Assembly (NCBI RefSeq): GCF_032854445.1
Contig: NC_088295.1
Span: 17,843,385-17,907,384, forward strand
Direction: 5' to 3'
Source of the DNA: Liolophura sinensis
Taxonomy: Eukaryota; Mollusca; Polyplacophora; Chitonida; Chitonidae
DNA length: 64,000 bases
Part shown: piece by piece, positions 1 through 15,800 of the stretch
How positions within the stretch are numbered: the stretch's first letter is position 1
Layout: each line of letters opens with the position of its first letter
The notes under the pieces: generated by a model
The model's database searches: none
Told to the model about the DNA's origin: nothing
What the model saw: only the letters and a program-made list of their open reading frames with translations
Translations under genes and position numbers: made by a program

Positions 1-99
1 TTAAATACCCAGTCTTCCAAGTTTTATTTTCTTCAACATCAACAATACACTACATGCATTAACAATATATACTAGCTGCATTAGAAGCTCAGAACTTAC

Positions 100-3000
100 A
101 GTCCTGGTAAGTGGTAGTTTTTGTGGAGGGGGTATAGGGTTTGGGTAGTACACCATGCACCCAGACCCTGATGTGCCAAGTCTCTTCAGCTGTAGTTTGG
201 GGAGGGAACTGTTCACATCTGTCTTTTCACCTGATGGCACATCAGCCTTCTGAATACAGGTAACATATAGATGACTAATTACCGAACAAAAAGTAGGACA
301 GCAGAAAATCTTTATTATTTATATACAGTGTATTCAGTATTAACTCAATTCAACATTCAATTTTGAAAAATTCAAGAAAAGACCATGGCTTAAGTTGAAC
401 GTACATTATGTTTACAATATCTTTAAGTACAGAGACTTTACTAATTCCCAGGTAATCAACGTAAGTGTAACCTTAGAAGTACATATATGTATGTAGTATA
501 TATGAATCTTAAGCAGACTTCTGAAAACTTACATTTCGGTCATCTGAAGAGATCTTACTCCCAGCTGTTTTGCAGAAAGTAGAAAAGTACTTCATTTACT
601 TAGAAAGCAATGGGGGAAAGACAACTTTCAACTTTCACACAAAAACACTGATAAATTCACAGTCAAAAAGTTAATGAAGATGTAAAGAAAAGACAATTAT
701 ATTCACTTGAGAATGATTCAAGACAAGCATCCTTAAAACTGCAAAAACATTTCAGATTTGTTTTCTTTGTATTTGTTCCTGTCAACCATCTGGCATCAAT
801 TTAATCCATAGCTCCACTTCCTCAGAAAAGGTATTGACAAATGAGTTATCAACATTTGGATTTCAAATCACTGAATAAGTGAGAAGAAAAACAGAATGAA
901 CTACACATTTTGCTGCTGAATAATCAATGTTCACCAGTGTTTAATCAAGTACATGTATACTTACTGTCATAACTCTGCGCAAAGCTAGCCTCTGGCTTCA
1001 GTTCTGGTTTTGTCGGCTTTGACTTGACAGACAACATGGCAGCATTGTACACCTTATCTGACATCTGGTTCAAGCGAGCCATCAACTTGTTGAGAGCTAT
1101 TTTCTGTGAACATCCAGAACCATTCAAACTCAGATATTTCCTTCTACACAGCAGACACAGTATTCAGAAATACATCAACTATAAGTTTAATGAATGTAGG
1201 CCTGTTAAGGTTATGTTACACAATGCATCACTCAATATGACTCTATTAATCTTCAAGTTAGATCTTAATGAGAACAGTAAAACTAAGTGTCTCTTACATG
1301 TATGTCTTGAATGTCACTGCCCTTGCGATGAGGTCTCCAAGGTAATGCCAGCATGTCACTCTGAGCTGAAATATCAAATAAAAGTATTACATGTAGAATC
1401 CTTCTAGTACAATAATAGCGACATTATTAAAACATGTACCTCATGTATATTAGTTGACACACAACTAAAACAACTACAAGAACATGTAATTAAAGTTATA
1501 CTTCAGTGAAAATGACATGTATAGAAATGGAAAACTGTTACACTAAACTTGCTGTATTATAAATATATAGTACAAATATATTTCCAAGGTCAAAATGGCA
1601 TCTGCCTTTTGAGGCCTCAGGGAAAGTAACTTTGTATAAGATGTTCACACCATATCAAAAATCACAGGCCTCACTTTAGAGGGGAGTATAAAACTGGGGA
1701 TGCATGCTCAGTTGTCAGGGGAATGCTTTGGATACTCCATTATATGTGGCACTTTAATGTGAACAACAAATTTAATTCAAACTGAATATGTCTAACTGAA
1801 CATCAATATGCACACTGCAAACTAAATGACAAGTATCCATCGAGCTAAACATCATGTAAACGTACTTACAACGAGACAAGAAAGATCCTGGAATGGCTAA
1901 TGCCATCTGGTGGTAAGACAAAGGATCAGCATCACACAGTGCACGAGAAATCTCACTGGACTCAAAGCGGTGGTGTTCGGACTGCCAGTACTTCATAGCC
2001 TCATCTCTATCACTTTCTGATTTAATTTCATCTGAAAAAAAAAAAACACCACTTCTTATGAAAGGCAAAACACACACTAGCGTGAAGTTCATGTCACATG
2101 AAAGACTATTAAACACTGTCCGGGAAAATAGTCTATTTTTTTGGAATATTTTTCGATTTAATGAAATGCATTTAAATCTTTAGATCCTACTGCGGCCTTT
2201 TCTGACCATATTGGGACCAGTAATGTCACTTCAGCTTTATGCCACTTCACACACATAGATTGCTATATTTCATCATTCAAAATGCACAATTTTTATATGT
2301 TGACTCACCACTAGCTGTACCTCCCACAGGAACAAGACTGACTTGGCTTTCCCGGACACTTGACTTGTCTATCTGGCTAACTGAAATATCATCAATAATC
2401 TGACTTCCCGGGTGACTTTCACTTTCACTTTGTAGTCTAATTAGAGGATGCTCTCTTATGCCTACATCATCATCCTCTTTCTAAACAGACAAAAGAATAT
2501 AAAAAGTTATTTCCACACAGGTGTATATTCACCCAATGATGTACACAATCTATTTAGTATTTTGACAAATAGTCATTGAAATCATCATTGAATTCAAATT
2601 TAAAAAACAAGATGAACACTTGCAATTTGGGATTTCATCTTACACATTAAATAACATGTAAGCAATACTTGTTGATTGACAAAAAAAATTTGCTGTATTC
2701 TTTTTACATGTTTGCAAGGAGTTTATTCAGGTGTATTCTGAGGCCATTATTCTGTGTACACTGATGACATTATACTTTTTTTTGAAGCCCATGAAAAATT
2801 GGTTCATCCAACCAATGCCGTCTTGTCTCTCAATTCACATTTAAAAGGTGCATAAATCATACTGAAAGCTGCTCTTTCAAATGCAAAAATGTTGAGGAAT
2901 TAGGGTATTATAAGATACTAAAAGTTCTTACAGGGCATGCAATCTGTCCAGCAGGAGCACTGTGAATTAGCCTGGGCCTTTCACAATCTTCAGAGAATTC

Positions 3001-5135
3001 CTTCATACCATCTGAGGGTTCACAGACTGTCTGCTTTGCAGGAGACTTGATTTCCACATGGTCAATCTCATCTCCGGTGTGCAGGGTGCTGTTGTCAGCT
3101 ATAACTGAATCTTCTTCATCGGCATGAACTGACAACACACTGTCTGATGCCTGTGTTATCTTGTTCCCAGCAGAGCCATCATCATTGAAAGACAGGACCA
3201 CTGCTGATCTGGTATTTATGAAATCCTGAGGAGCTGCTCTGTTTATAACATCAGTGCTTGATGTCACTTTCTTTGGTGAAGAGATGTATTGCTTGCACAC
3301 ATGTTTCTACAAAGTATGATGAAAACTTGCATAAAATACATGCAACAAACACAGAGTCTGAAATATAAGCATCTCATGGAGTAGTAAAGAAAAGACATTG
3401 TCATGCAACGTATGTGAAAAAGCATTCCTACCTTCAAAAATCAAAAAAAAAAAATCAAACTCACAGATAATCGTTGTTTCCCCATGACCCTCTCCATTCT
3501 CCCCTCCAACCATGCCACTCTTTTGCGGCATGCAGGGATATCTCCTCTCCCTGCAAGTGCCCTCTCTAAGTCAGCTCTTGTATGGGCTAACTCATGACTG
3601 ATTTTGCTAGCAACCTGCAAGGTAATGGCAGATAGGTTTCCGTTTAATAAAAATTATGTTCTTGAGGCAAAGTAGACTAAATTTGTACATGATTACCATA
3701 TACTCTCAACACAATGACATCAACTATGGGAGTGGTGATAAACTTATATTACCTGTAGTTTCAAAACTTCATATTCAGATTGCTTCCTCAACTCTTCCAC
3801 TTTAGCCTGGATAACAGAAACTTCTCTTTTGCTGCGGGTTATTTGTAATTCAGTTATCAACTTATCAAGTTGATCCTGAGTATTTCTTACATTCTCCACC
3901 TGGAACAAAGTGTAAAGACAACAAGAGTTCAGGTAAACACGAAATACACCCTGACAAATGCATTAGTTTCAAATGAAAGAGTATCAGCAGCAAAGTAGTG
4001 AGCATAACCCATGAAGGGAATTTTCATGGGTGTTGATGATAGGTATGTCATTACCATGACAACCATGCAAGTGGAAAAATGTGTCCACCACAACTGAAAA
4101 CTTTCTGTGGAAATGAGTTGGAGTTGTAGCAAGAATGCAGAATCATTTGTATTTATATAATATATATAAGGAAAATGGTTATCTGGTTACCATGACAATC
4201 AGGAAAATGGACAAATGCCAATTGTGACGCATCGTCATCTGTGTATCTATGTATCCACCATAAATTAAAGCTCTATGTGGAAAACTGTTGGAGTTATAGC
4301 CTGCACACGAAATCATATTCTATTTTAATAATCTACACAGGAAAAATGGCAATCTGGTAACCATGACAACCGCACTAATGGAAAAATGTGAGTCAGGACA
4401 CATCATCATCTGCTTATGTATGTATCCATCAAAAATGAAAACTCTGTGGAAAACTCTTGGAGTTATAGCCCGGACACAAAATCATATCTATTTATATTGT
4501 ATACTGTATATAGGAAAAATGGCTAATAATGTGCTCCAGTTAATGTTGGGCGCGAAAAAAATCAATTACCACATTACCATAATGTTTTATATCGTTATAA
4601 TCTAAAACCATATAATTATACAACATTCTAGCATACAATAAAATTTGACATTTTGAGCTGATGTCTTTTTATAGGTTCCCAGTCTAAAAATACAATGAAC
4701 CATAAACTTACCACTGACATCTGTATATACATCATGAAACATCGGGGCAGGGATTATCATTAGCCATCAATAATATTATTTAAAAAATGTACCAACTTTT
4801 CACTGAAGCTATTATACAAATATGACAGTCAACAGGTATATTAGTGAAGACCAAGCCTAGAAAAAAGCTGCAGGACAAGGTCTTCCAAGTTTGGTACATG
4901 ATGAAACTACCAATAACATGTAAATATATAACAATAAATAACTCTTTTAATAATGTGGGTAGTTTCAAAATTTGTCAATCAAGTCAAGCACCAGCTTAAC
5001 ACAATATTTTCAGGCTTGAAGCCTTACCTGTTCTTGTAATAGAAGGTCTGACTTGTGTTCTATGGTGTACTTCTCTTGCAATGGTATCCCACTCTGGACA
5101 GAGCTAGGGGGCTCAGATAACACAGCTGCTGACAT
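100..5135 (-). CDS. Unrecognised coiled-coil protein, N-terminal ten coding exons (partial, continues past left edge)
   Basis: Ten coding pieces join in phase on the minus strand: 5135-5028 (start ATG), about 3899-3754, 3614-3465, 3306-2932, 2480-2309, 2031-1870, 1096-965, 564-533 (a 32-nt microexon) and 249-100. They give 476 residues. A splice acceptor sits one base before the ATG, so an upstream non-coding exon is expected; a GAGAAG|GTACAA donor near 5923 fits. Residues 37-135 are charged, heptad-like helix (LDKLITELQITRSKREV, then VEELRKQSEYEV). Next comes a long Ser/Asp-rich, probably disordered stretch, then a helical patch (YWQSEHHRFESSEISRALC and LNKLMARLNQMSDKV) and a Pro-rich part. 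I do not recognise the family. A centrosomal or cytoskeletal role is only a guess from composition. The acceptor of the 1096-965 exon is the least certain; the phase forces ATAG|CTCTC. The last piece ends in a clear donor at 99-94, so more exons lie outside. Confidence 0.75.
533..564 (-). other. 32-nt coding microexon of the coiled-coil gene
   Basis: Acceptor AAAACAG before 564 and donor GTAAGT after 533. It enters in phase 1 and leaves in phase 0, exactly what is needed to connect the exon ending at 965 with the one starting at 249. A direct join of those two exons would meet a stop codon. It adds the residues TGSKISSDDRN. Confidence 0.7.
2708..2908 (+). repeat. Dispersed ~200-bp repeat, copy 1
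   Basis: About 200 bp beginning ATGTTTGCAAGGAG and ending TGTTGAGGAATTAGGGTA. It matches 11142-11343 along its length in the same orientation, with many substitutions. It lies in an intron of the coiled-coil gene. No tRNA boxes or terminal inverted repeats are visible, so its class is unknown. Confidence 0.6.
3990..4525 (+). repeat. Degenerate tandem repeat, about 3 copies of ~170 bp
   Basis: The phrases CCATGACAA, then GGAAAA(A)TG, then TGTGGAAAACT, then GGAGTTATAGC recur three times at about 170-bp spacing (near 4055, 4190 and 4362). It sits in the second intron of the coiled-coil gene. The copies have diverged, so the array is old. Confidence 0.6.
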
Positions 5136-5469
5136 TCTATATTTTTGCTTCAAAATGGAAATACAAATTAATCTGATGATACCTAATAAACTTTATGCCA
5201 TCAAAGATATCTTGCTACAGAGATACATGTGAGTAAATGATATCAGTGTACTGCATTATGACAAAAATAATTCACTATAATTCAAACATGAATTTGTCAT
5301 TATAAATTTAATCAAGAACAAACCATTAGCCATTGTGAGAACAAGGTCAACAAAAGTATATTTTGACTGAATAAACACATTATTCTTCAGTTTATTTTCC
5401 ATTCCCCTATGTAAAAAGATTTATTCTGAAACAACTAGGTCTATATACTGTAGAGAACTTCAGATGCTA

Positions 5470-5813
5470 GCACAATTCTAGGACTAGCCTTCATACAGTC
5501 TAGCCCTACCACATTGTATGCTTTAAACTGGTGGTAGGCGAGATCGCATTGTAGCACTTGGAGCATTCGTCAAATCTGATATACATTAAAACTCCGCCTC
5601 GACGTTCTCCTCCACCACCATGATTTGGCTTTGTTTTGGCTACATGAAAATCTCCATTTCTACCCCTCCCATACATACCCCTGAATACTGGAACATTCAG
5701 AGCATAGGTTTGGTAGAGTGCTCCAAACGTTTGAGTGCAATCTCGCCTACCGCCAGGTTAAATCATAACGATGTGGTAAGGCTAGACTGTAAAGCTTAGC
5801 CCTAGAATTGCGC
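5470..5813. mobile_element. MITE-like element with long imperfect inverted repeats, TA flanks
   Basis: The left end (GCACAATTCTAGG, then CAGTCTAGCCCTACCACAT, then GGTAGGCGAGAT) is mirrored by the right end (GCGCAATTCTAGG read inward, then CAGTCTAGCCTTACCACAT, then GGTAGGCGAGAT). Arms are about 120 bp around a ~100-bp middle. A TA dinucleotide lies just outside both ends (5468-5469 and 5814-5815), which fits a Tc1/mariner-type non-autonomous element. It has no coding capacity. It sits in the likely 5' UTR intron of the coiled-coil gene. Confidence 0.65.
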
Positions 5814-5989
5814 TATTTAGAGGCCTACCATACTTAAGTAATATAGGCCTGTAGAGGCCTAAAACATTACAATCTGATTCGTTGAAACGCAAAAAGTTGA
5901 AAGCGTCAAAACAAAATTTGTACCTTCTCTCAATTCTTCAAAGTTCTGGATCAATCTTTCGAAAAACAAGCATCTACAATTAAGTTGTT

Positions 5990-6274
5990 AAGTAGTCTAT
6001 ACAGTTCGAATGGACGTTGTTGTTGTAGCAAAGGGATGGCGTCTTGTTGCTAGGCAAACTTTACCTACAAGTTTCATACTTTAAATGACGACAGAACAAT
6101 ATTAAAATCATGGTGATATACTAATCTGTCGCCCCTTTGGATGATTTCCGAAATATTAATTAACCCAATCGACCAAATAATAAATGATTTACTAATTTCA
6201 GTTACATTGTCCTACCTAAACCTTCGCGCACTTGTCGCTACCGGAAGTCGACGAAGGTAGCCTCGTTGTGGGTC
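5990..6274. promoter_or_regulatory. Bidirectional promoter region between coiled-coil gene and RPS15A
   Basis: About 280 bp separate the inferred 5' end of the minus-strand coiled-coil gene (donor near 5923) from the RPS15A first exon. An ETS-like ACCGGAAGTC lies at 6239-6248, about 30 bp upstream of the TOP-like RPS15A start. No TATA box is obvious. Shared use is inferred from the head-to-head layout. Confidence 0.5.
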
Positions 6275-6298
6275 TTTTTACTCAGCCATCTTGACAAG
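6274..6298 (+). other. RPS15A: RPS15A non-coding exon 1 with TOP-like start
   Basis: A C followed by a T run (CTTTTT at 6274-6279) leads into a short leader ending ACAAG|GTACAC at 6298. Ribosomal-protein mRNAs typically start with such a 5' terminal oligopyrimidine tract. The coding exon at 8552 starts exactly at its ATG after a splice acceptor, so a short non-coding first exon upstream is required. The exact start is inferred. Confidence 0.6.
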
Positions 6299-7359
6299 GT
6301 ACACGCCGAGAAAATAAATAGCGTACAAAATCCTAGGGCATCCTGGGTCTAATAACTTATATTCTCTTCGTTTCACAAGGCGATGATTCAAATAAAGAAT
6401 AATTTGGTTTGCAGCGATGCGTTTTGAGCGTTTATCACGTTGGATTGTCAGATATACTAATTTTATTGCTAGCACTATCCACCACCAGCTGCAACAACAA
6501 CATAGGTGTGAGTGCAAACTGATCAACGCTCTACTATGGCAAGGTTTTGTTGATCTTAGCAAACGCTGTTGGTGGAAAGCATCAGGTACAAGGACAGAAA
6601 AATGTCATATATTGTTTGAATTTTAGCTCTAATCTTAGGCTTGAATGATCTCATGTTTGAAATATGAACTTGACAGTCGCTGAATGGATTATATGATATT
6701 AGTCTACATCTTCTGCTCCCTTAGGCAGTCGTTAAGATTTGTAAAGCCGAGAGTGCTTTTACGTGACGTCAATTTTTTTTTGCGAATTTGATTTTCACAA
6801 TGAACATTTGAGAAATGGGTCTTGAACCAACACCAGGATTGACTTTATCTGTACAACTGCCCCCAATTGCAGCATCTTAAACATCTACCTTCTGTAAAAC
6901 CACAGTCGGAAATGGGGTAACTCCTGCCGAGTTGCGGAGAGGAACAGCCCAAATGTGTCTGATTGACGGTAAGGGACATTTTCCGCTGTCCACAGACGCA
7001 ATAAGTCTTCACTAGCAAAGTCAGTGTGTTCTTACAAATTAACTAACCCGTTTTTATTTTGGCCTAACCAAAAAAGTCAATCCCATTAACACAAATTGAC
7101 TAAAAAGGGACATTTTCAGAGTTAACCCTACTGTGGCCGCCATCTGAATAACTCGTCAACTGCTAGGGTATAGGCTTAGAAAATGTGAATATTGTTCATG
7201 GACAGACGTGATTGCCTTGGAGCCTTTTGGTTTGCCAAGGTTAGTTTTCACATCAGGTTAGTTAATAACATAGACCACAAGGTTGACGTTGATTAATTCT
7301 ACGGAAGATTTAATGTGTATTCGAACAGCGGTAAATGTTCCTTAATGTCAATCCTACCC

Positions 7360-7540
7360 ATGCCAGTGCTGCACAGTGACTCAGGAGCCACCAATGCGGT
7401 TGTTGTGAGTTCAAGTCTACCCCTTGTGGCTTCCCCTCCGGCCGTATTTGGGAAGGTCTGCAGCAACAAACATGGGTTTCATTGTATAAGTGAAACATTT
7501 TGAATATGGCATGAAACACTTGTCAAATAAATCAATTTTA
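7360..7540 (+). mobile_element. Old, truncated SINE (family A)
   Basis: Matches the family A body in order: CCACCAATGCGGTTGTTGTGAG, GGGAAGGTCTG, GTATAAGTGAAACATTTTGAATATGG and CACTTGTCAAATAAATC. The copy is diverged and internally deleted. It lies in RPS15A intron 1. Confidence 0.6.
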
Positions 7541-8506
7541 TGCAGATAGTCCAGTAGTGCTGTGCAGCCACAAAATCCTCAATGCAGAATGGTGCTTAAT
7601 ACGCTGTAGTCACTGAAGGAGCAGATTTTTCAAGTGATTTCTTCAAATGAAGTAATGCCTGCATCCACTAGTATTTTTGCATTGTTATCAAGCACTTACC
7701 ACTGAGAAAACCCCTTCGACAAGATTTATTTTCGCGTCTCCTTTTTCTGAAAAATCATTTTCTCTTCTCTGACTATTTGGCACTGCTTCTGAAAAAGAAT
7801 TCATTTAAGCCAATGTACATACTCAAATAAAACTCCTTTGCGTAGATACACCGAAAATGTCCTATGACACATTTGATATTCTGTCACATTATAAATTGGG
7901 TGGCTGCGCCACTGAAATTGGGGTAACATGTTGGCTGAGTAGGTCTGCAATGTTTTGAAAGTTACCACTTGACAAAGTCCCATGTCCAAAGTCTTGTATG
8001 CAGAGAAGTGTTCTTACCTCTCAATGTGAACAGCACTATAGCATATTGCCCACACCACCATAAAGTTGGTGCAGGGCTATAGGTAGTTCACCAAGTCCGA
8101 TGTTCCAATGCTTACTTATCTGCCATGTACGCCAACAGTGTAACATTTGATGACTCAACCCAACGAACACTTTTCTAGTTTAACAGTAGGGATAAAATAA
8201 ACATACTTAAGTCAGTATCTGCCTCATGTGCCAAGAGAACATTGTGTACTTGACTGCAGTTTGAAAGAAAGAAAAAAAAAAGACCAGTCATACTACTAAT
8301 AGTGCAGATAGCCCTATTTGTCATCTTTTATAAAATCGCCAATAGGTGAAGATATATCTTTGCCTTCCCTAGTTAACTTCCATATCTGTCTGTCTTACTA
8401 GAACATTATACATTAAGCCATTTTACAGGAGACCAATAGTATTCAGGGACTTACCCATGGTGGAATAATTGTTCAGAAATGGCACCCCTTGACCTCATGT
8501 CTCTAG

Positions 8507-12235
<3,729 letters not shown>

Positions 12236-12266
12236 GTGATATCCATTTGCTGTACAGAAACTATGG

Positions 12267-12272
12267 AATAAA
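12267..12272 (+). promoter_or_regulatory. RPS15A: RPS15A polyadenylation signal
   Basis: AATAAA lies 32 bases after the stop codon, giving the very short 3' UTR usual for ribosomal-protein mRNAs. Confidence 0.6.
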
Positions 12273-12488
12273 CCGAGCGAGCCGTGAATGGATGAAGCTT
12301 GTCTGTTATGAATTACACCGCTGAAATTAGTGGAAGTCTGCATAATATGTGGGAAAGAACACCAGTTACTTGCCAAAGGTATTGGTTTTCTCCACAAGGC
12401 CATGGATACAACTAATGACTGTATTGGTGAAATATTCTTCAGAGCCTGTTAAGCTGCAATGAAATTCATGCGTTAATAGAAGCTGTCA

Positions 12489-12829
12489 GAGTGTATGAAT
12501 CTAGCCTTAAACTAAATGGCTGTGTTGTTTGGGTGTATGAATCTAGCCTTAAACTAAATGGCTGTGTTGTTTGGGTGTATGAATCTAGCCTTAAACTAAA
12601 TGGCTGTGTTGTTTGGGTGTATGAATCTAGCCTTAAACTAAATGGCTGTGTTGTTTGGGTGTATGAATCTAGCCTTAAACTAAATGGCTGTGTTGTTTGG
12701 GTGTATGAATCTAGCCTTAAACTAAATGGCTGTGTTGTTTGGGTGTATGAATCTAGCCTTAAACTAAATGGCTGTGTTGTTTGGGTGTATGAATCTAGCC
12801 TTAAACTAAATGGCTGTGTTGTTTGGGTG
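12489..12829 (+). repeat. Minisatellite, 8 identical 42-bp units
   Basis: The unit GTATGAATCTAGCC...TGTTTGGGT repeats eight times with no difference that I can see between copies, then breaks off into GTATCCC. Because 42 is divisible by three, one frame stays open across the array (repeated VYESSLKLNGCVVW), but there is no gene context. It begins about 220 bp past the RPS15A poly-A signal. Confidence 0.9.
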
Positions 12830-12879
12830 TATCCCTTTAAAAGGGGCCAGGTTCAAGTCCTTACCTTTAAAAGGGATAC
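12829..12879. repeat. Inverted repeat (potential hairpin) at the end of the 42-bp array
   Basis: GTATCCCTTTAAAAGG at 12829-12844 and CCTTTAAAAGGGATAC at 12864-12879 are near-complementary 16-nt arms around a 19-nt loop. It lies exactly where the minisatellite stops and may mark the original sequence the array grew from. Confidence 0.6.
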
Positions 12880-15800
12880 ATACTTAATTCTGATTGGCTG
12901 GTGTGAGAGATAGGCAAGTCCGGGCTATACGTTTTTTTTTTTAGCCTCGTATGTGTATTTAAAGCACACTACATCATTCCATTTTAATCGTCCAGGGTAT
13001 TTTTTTTTTTTGTTTACACGCAGTACACCAATAAGCACACAAGTTTGGCAATTCATCCTGAAACTGATTATGAGAATTTGATATTGGGATACAGTTCATG
13101 TGATGTAAAATTCTACTTCTCTTTGTGGATTTAACTGGAAATGGCAAGACTGATGAACACAGACCTATGTGTTTATGTGCAAATCTACCTCCAGGGCCAA
13201 ATCCAGCCATTTTCAGCATCCAATTACCGGACACTGCAATTTCCTCGAAGCATCCAAAAAATTGTCCCTTGGCCACAGTGGCGAAAGCAATGGATGCCTT
13301 TCAACTTTAGCTCTCTAAGTTCGTAAATTTACTCAAATTTAATGTTAGATCAAGAATCAAGAAGGAATATTTTGACTTCAGTGTGAAAGAACTTGGTTAG
13401 AAAACAACGAAGTTTTTAAAGAACATTTAAAATCGGAAATGTATGCCCTAAAGCAGGTGACGAAAGTTGGACCCGTGATAATTCAATTAGCATTCAGATT
13501 ATGCGGGCCTGGCATTACTTTCAAAAATAAAAAAAAATGCTGACGGACCAACCGACCCGACATCATGGCACATGTCATCTGGGATGGCAGAGTTCTCCAC
13601 ATACCAGTAAATACAAGCCATCCTTAGACTGAATTTTTGGGCTAGGTATGTCTTGTGGTTTGCACGTTGGGAAGGAGGTCAATCATAGGAACTGAGGCCG
13701 TCAAAAATGTATGAGAATAGAAATATTCAACAATGAGGTGCCCTTCACCGGTGGTTCCACACCCCGACGTTCTGAGGCCAGATTAGGCCCTGACCTCTGA
13801 CATGTCTAAAGTGTGATTTCACCTTGCATAAATTTCATGCCTTGATATTCATCTTTAAACTTTATTTCGAACCACTGTAAAAGTTCAGCCGTAAACAAAT
13901 ACTCTGCAGGACAAGAATTTGGAGAATTTGATAAGAAATTTAAAATTAACAATGGACAGCAGTTGTGCAGAGAATATTTTCGTTCTTTTAATACCTGGTG
14001 TTCTATGCGGTATGTGTACAAAAAGTGCAAAAGAACGCACTCAAAACTATTTCGCATTCTGAATGGGCGTGGCCCAATTCTTTCAACCAAGCACCACAGA
14101 GGCTGAAGCAGTTGAGCATTTTTATTTTCTCATGGCAGTCGATTTTAAGGGTGAATGAAACTAGAGAAATCCAGATATTGGAGTATAATATACATCAATG
14201 CATTGTGAATTTGTTGTCTGCTGGATTCAAAGAACGTGTCTAGAGCCGAACACTCAGCTGTGGGATTCGGCTGTCTGCTTACTGTTCAGACCACTTGGCA
14301 CTATGCCAGCCAATATGGAATACCAGTGGATGGAATATAGAGGTAGATGTAATATTTAAAGGTATATACATGGGTCAATTTTAAGGGTTTTATTAAATCA
14401 CCCACCTGGCGAGTTGCTGAGAAAGTTACACGTGACGTACAGATAAATATATACATCATGCTGATGGAACACAAGTGGTTATAAACAACCATAAGACTCT
14501 GCAAATGGCCATGAGAACATCTTTAGAAACAATAGATTGTCACTAAAGCCAACATAAACAGCCCCAGCGAGAGAATCTACCAATGCCCTGTCGAAGGCCG
14601 GTTTTGAACACGCCTCACCTGTCTTGGCAATTGAAAGGCCAGGGCCCGGGATTACTTAGCGATCTTAGGTTTAAGTCAGAATTTCAAATCACTACAAAAA
14701 TTGTTTTTTCATGTGACATGGTCAAAGTATTGCCTGGCAATGTAAATTCTGAGTAAGTTATTGTAAAACAAATTTCACCCATTAAAATGTCACTGATATA
14801 CTAAGCTTATAGAGTCACCTCAAAGTTTAATGTGAAGTTTGGATAATTTATTACCAGAAAAACTTCAGTGATGGCATCAAAAGTCTCACTGAAAGCATTC
14901 ATGTGCTTCTGAATGGGTATTTGTTTTTGGAAACTTCAGGTGAAGTACGATCAAACTCACAACAAAAGGATATGTAAATTCACTGAAATAATTTATTCTT
15001 GTACATCCTACATTTCTGTAAGAACTTCAGACACATGATGATAAAATAAAAACCCTGCACACACTTATTACTCTATGTGCCCTCATCTTTTATGACATCT
15101 GGTAGAACATCTGGGGGTAGGTCCAGATGCTACAGAAAGCTGTCTCATTTTAATGTCTCTCGACCATTATTGAATTAAACAGAAAAAATCATGCTGTGCA
15201 CCAAAAATTCTACAAAAAATGACATGCAAGATATCTCCCTTTATTACAAAATTAACAATTCACTCTCATACGAAATAACTCAAAAGGGAAAGCTTACAAT
15301 GCAACTTAGAAGAGGATCAGTTTACTTTATAAAAATTCCTTTCTTTCTAATCCTGAATACTGTATCGTAACCCATAGAAAAGACATACCAAGTAGTCTCA
15401 CTGATACATGTGCTTTCAGCTGAGATCTGTTACCAGATTTGCTTCCATCGTCTCTTAAAGCTAAGCTGGGAAGAATGAAACAGCTCTCATATCTAGTGCT
15501 GTTTCTTGTGCAGATTACGGACCTAACAAAGCTTTATAACATGCAGTGTCCATACGTTATGGTGTTGCCAGTTTATCGCAGATAAGCACTAGATTGTAGT
15601 CTGACATCTTTGGCTAATACATGTACACTCTAAACGCACACAACTGTCTCTTTTCTTCAATTGTAGGGATAAACAAAAAAATACAAAGCATATCTAATGC
15701 TACTGGGAGAAGACATTACTGTGAATTGATTGGTTGCAGCACAGCTATGGCCATACCTCTCCCACTTGCAACGGTATGCTTGACATGCCACTTGAAAGCC

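Noticed and set aside
780-870. Additional exon of the coiled-coil gene (open reading NVDNSFVNTFSEEVELWIKL on minus)
   Set aside because: It reads well, but every frame from the only nearby acceptor meets a stop, and the microexon at 533-564 already restores the phase.
12491-12913. 140-codon open frame across the 42-bp minisatellite as a secreted repeat protein
   Set aside because: The frame is open only because 42 is a multiple of three. There is no signal peptide, no splice context and no promoter.
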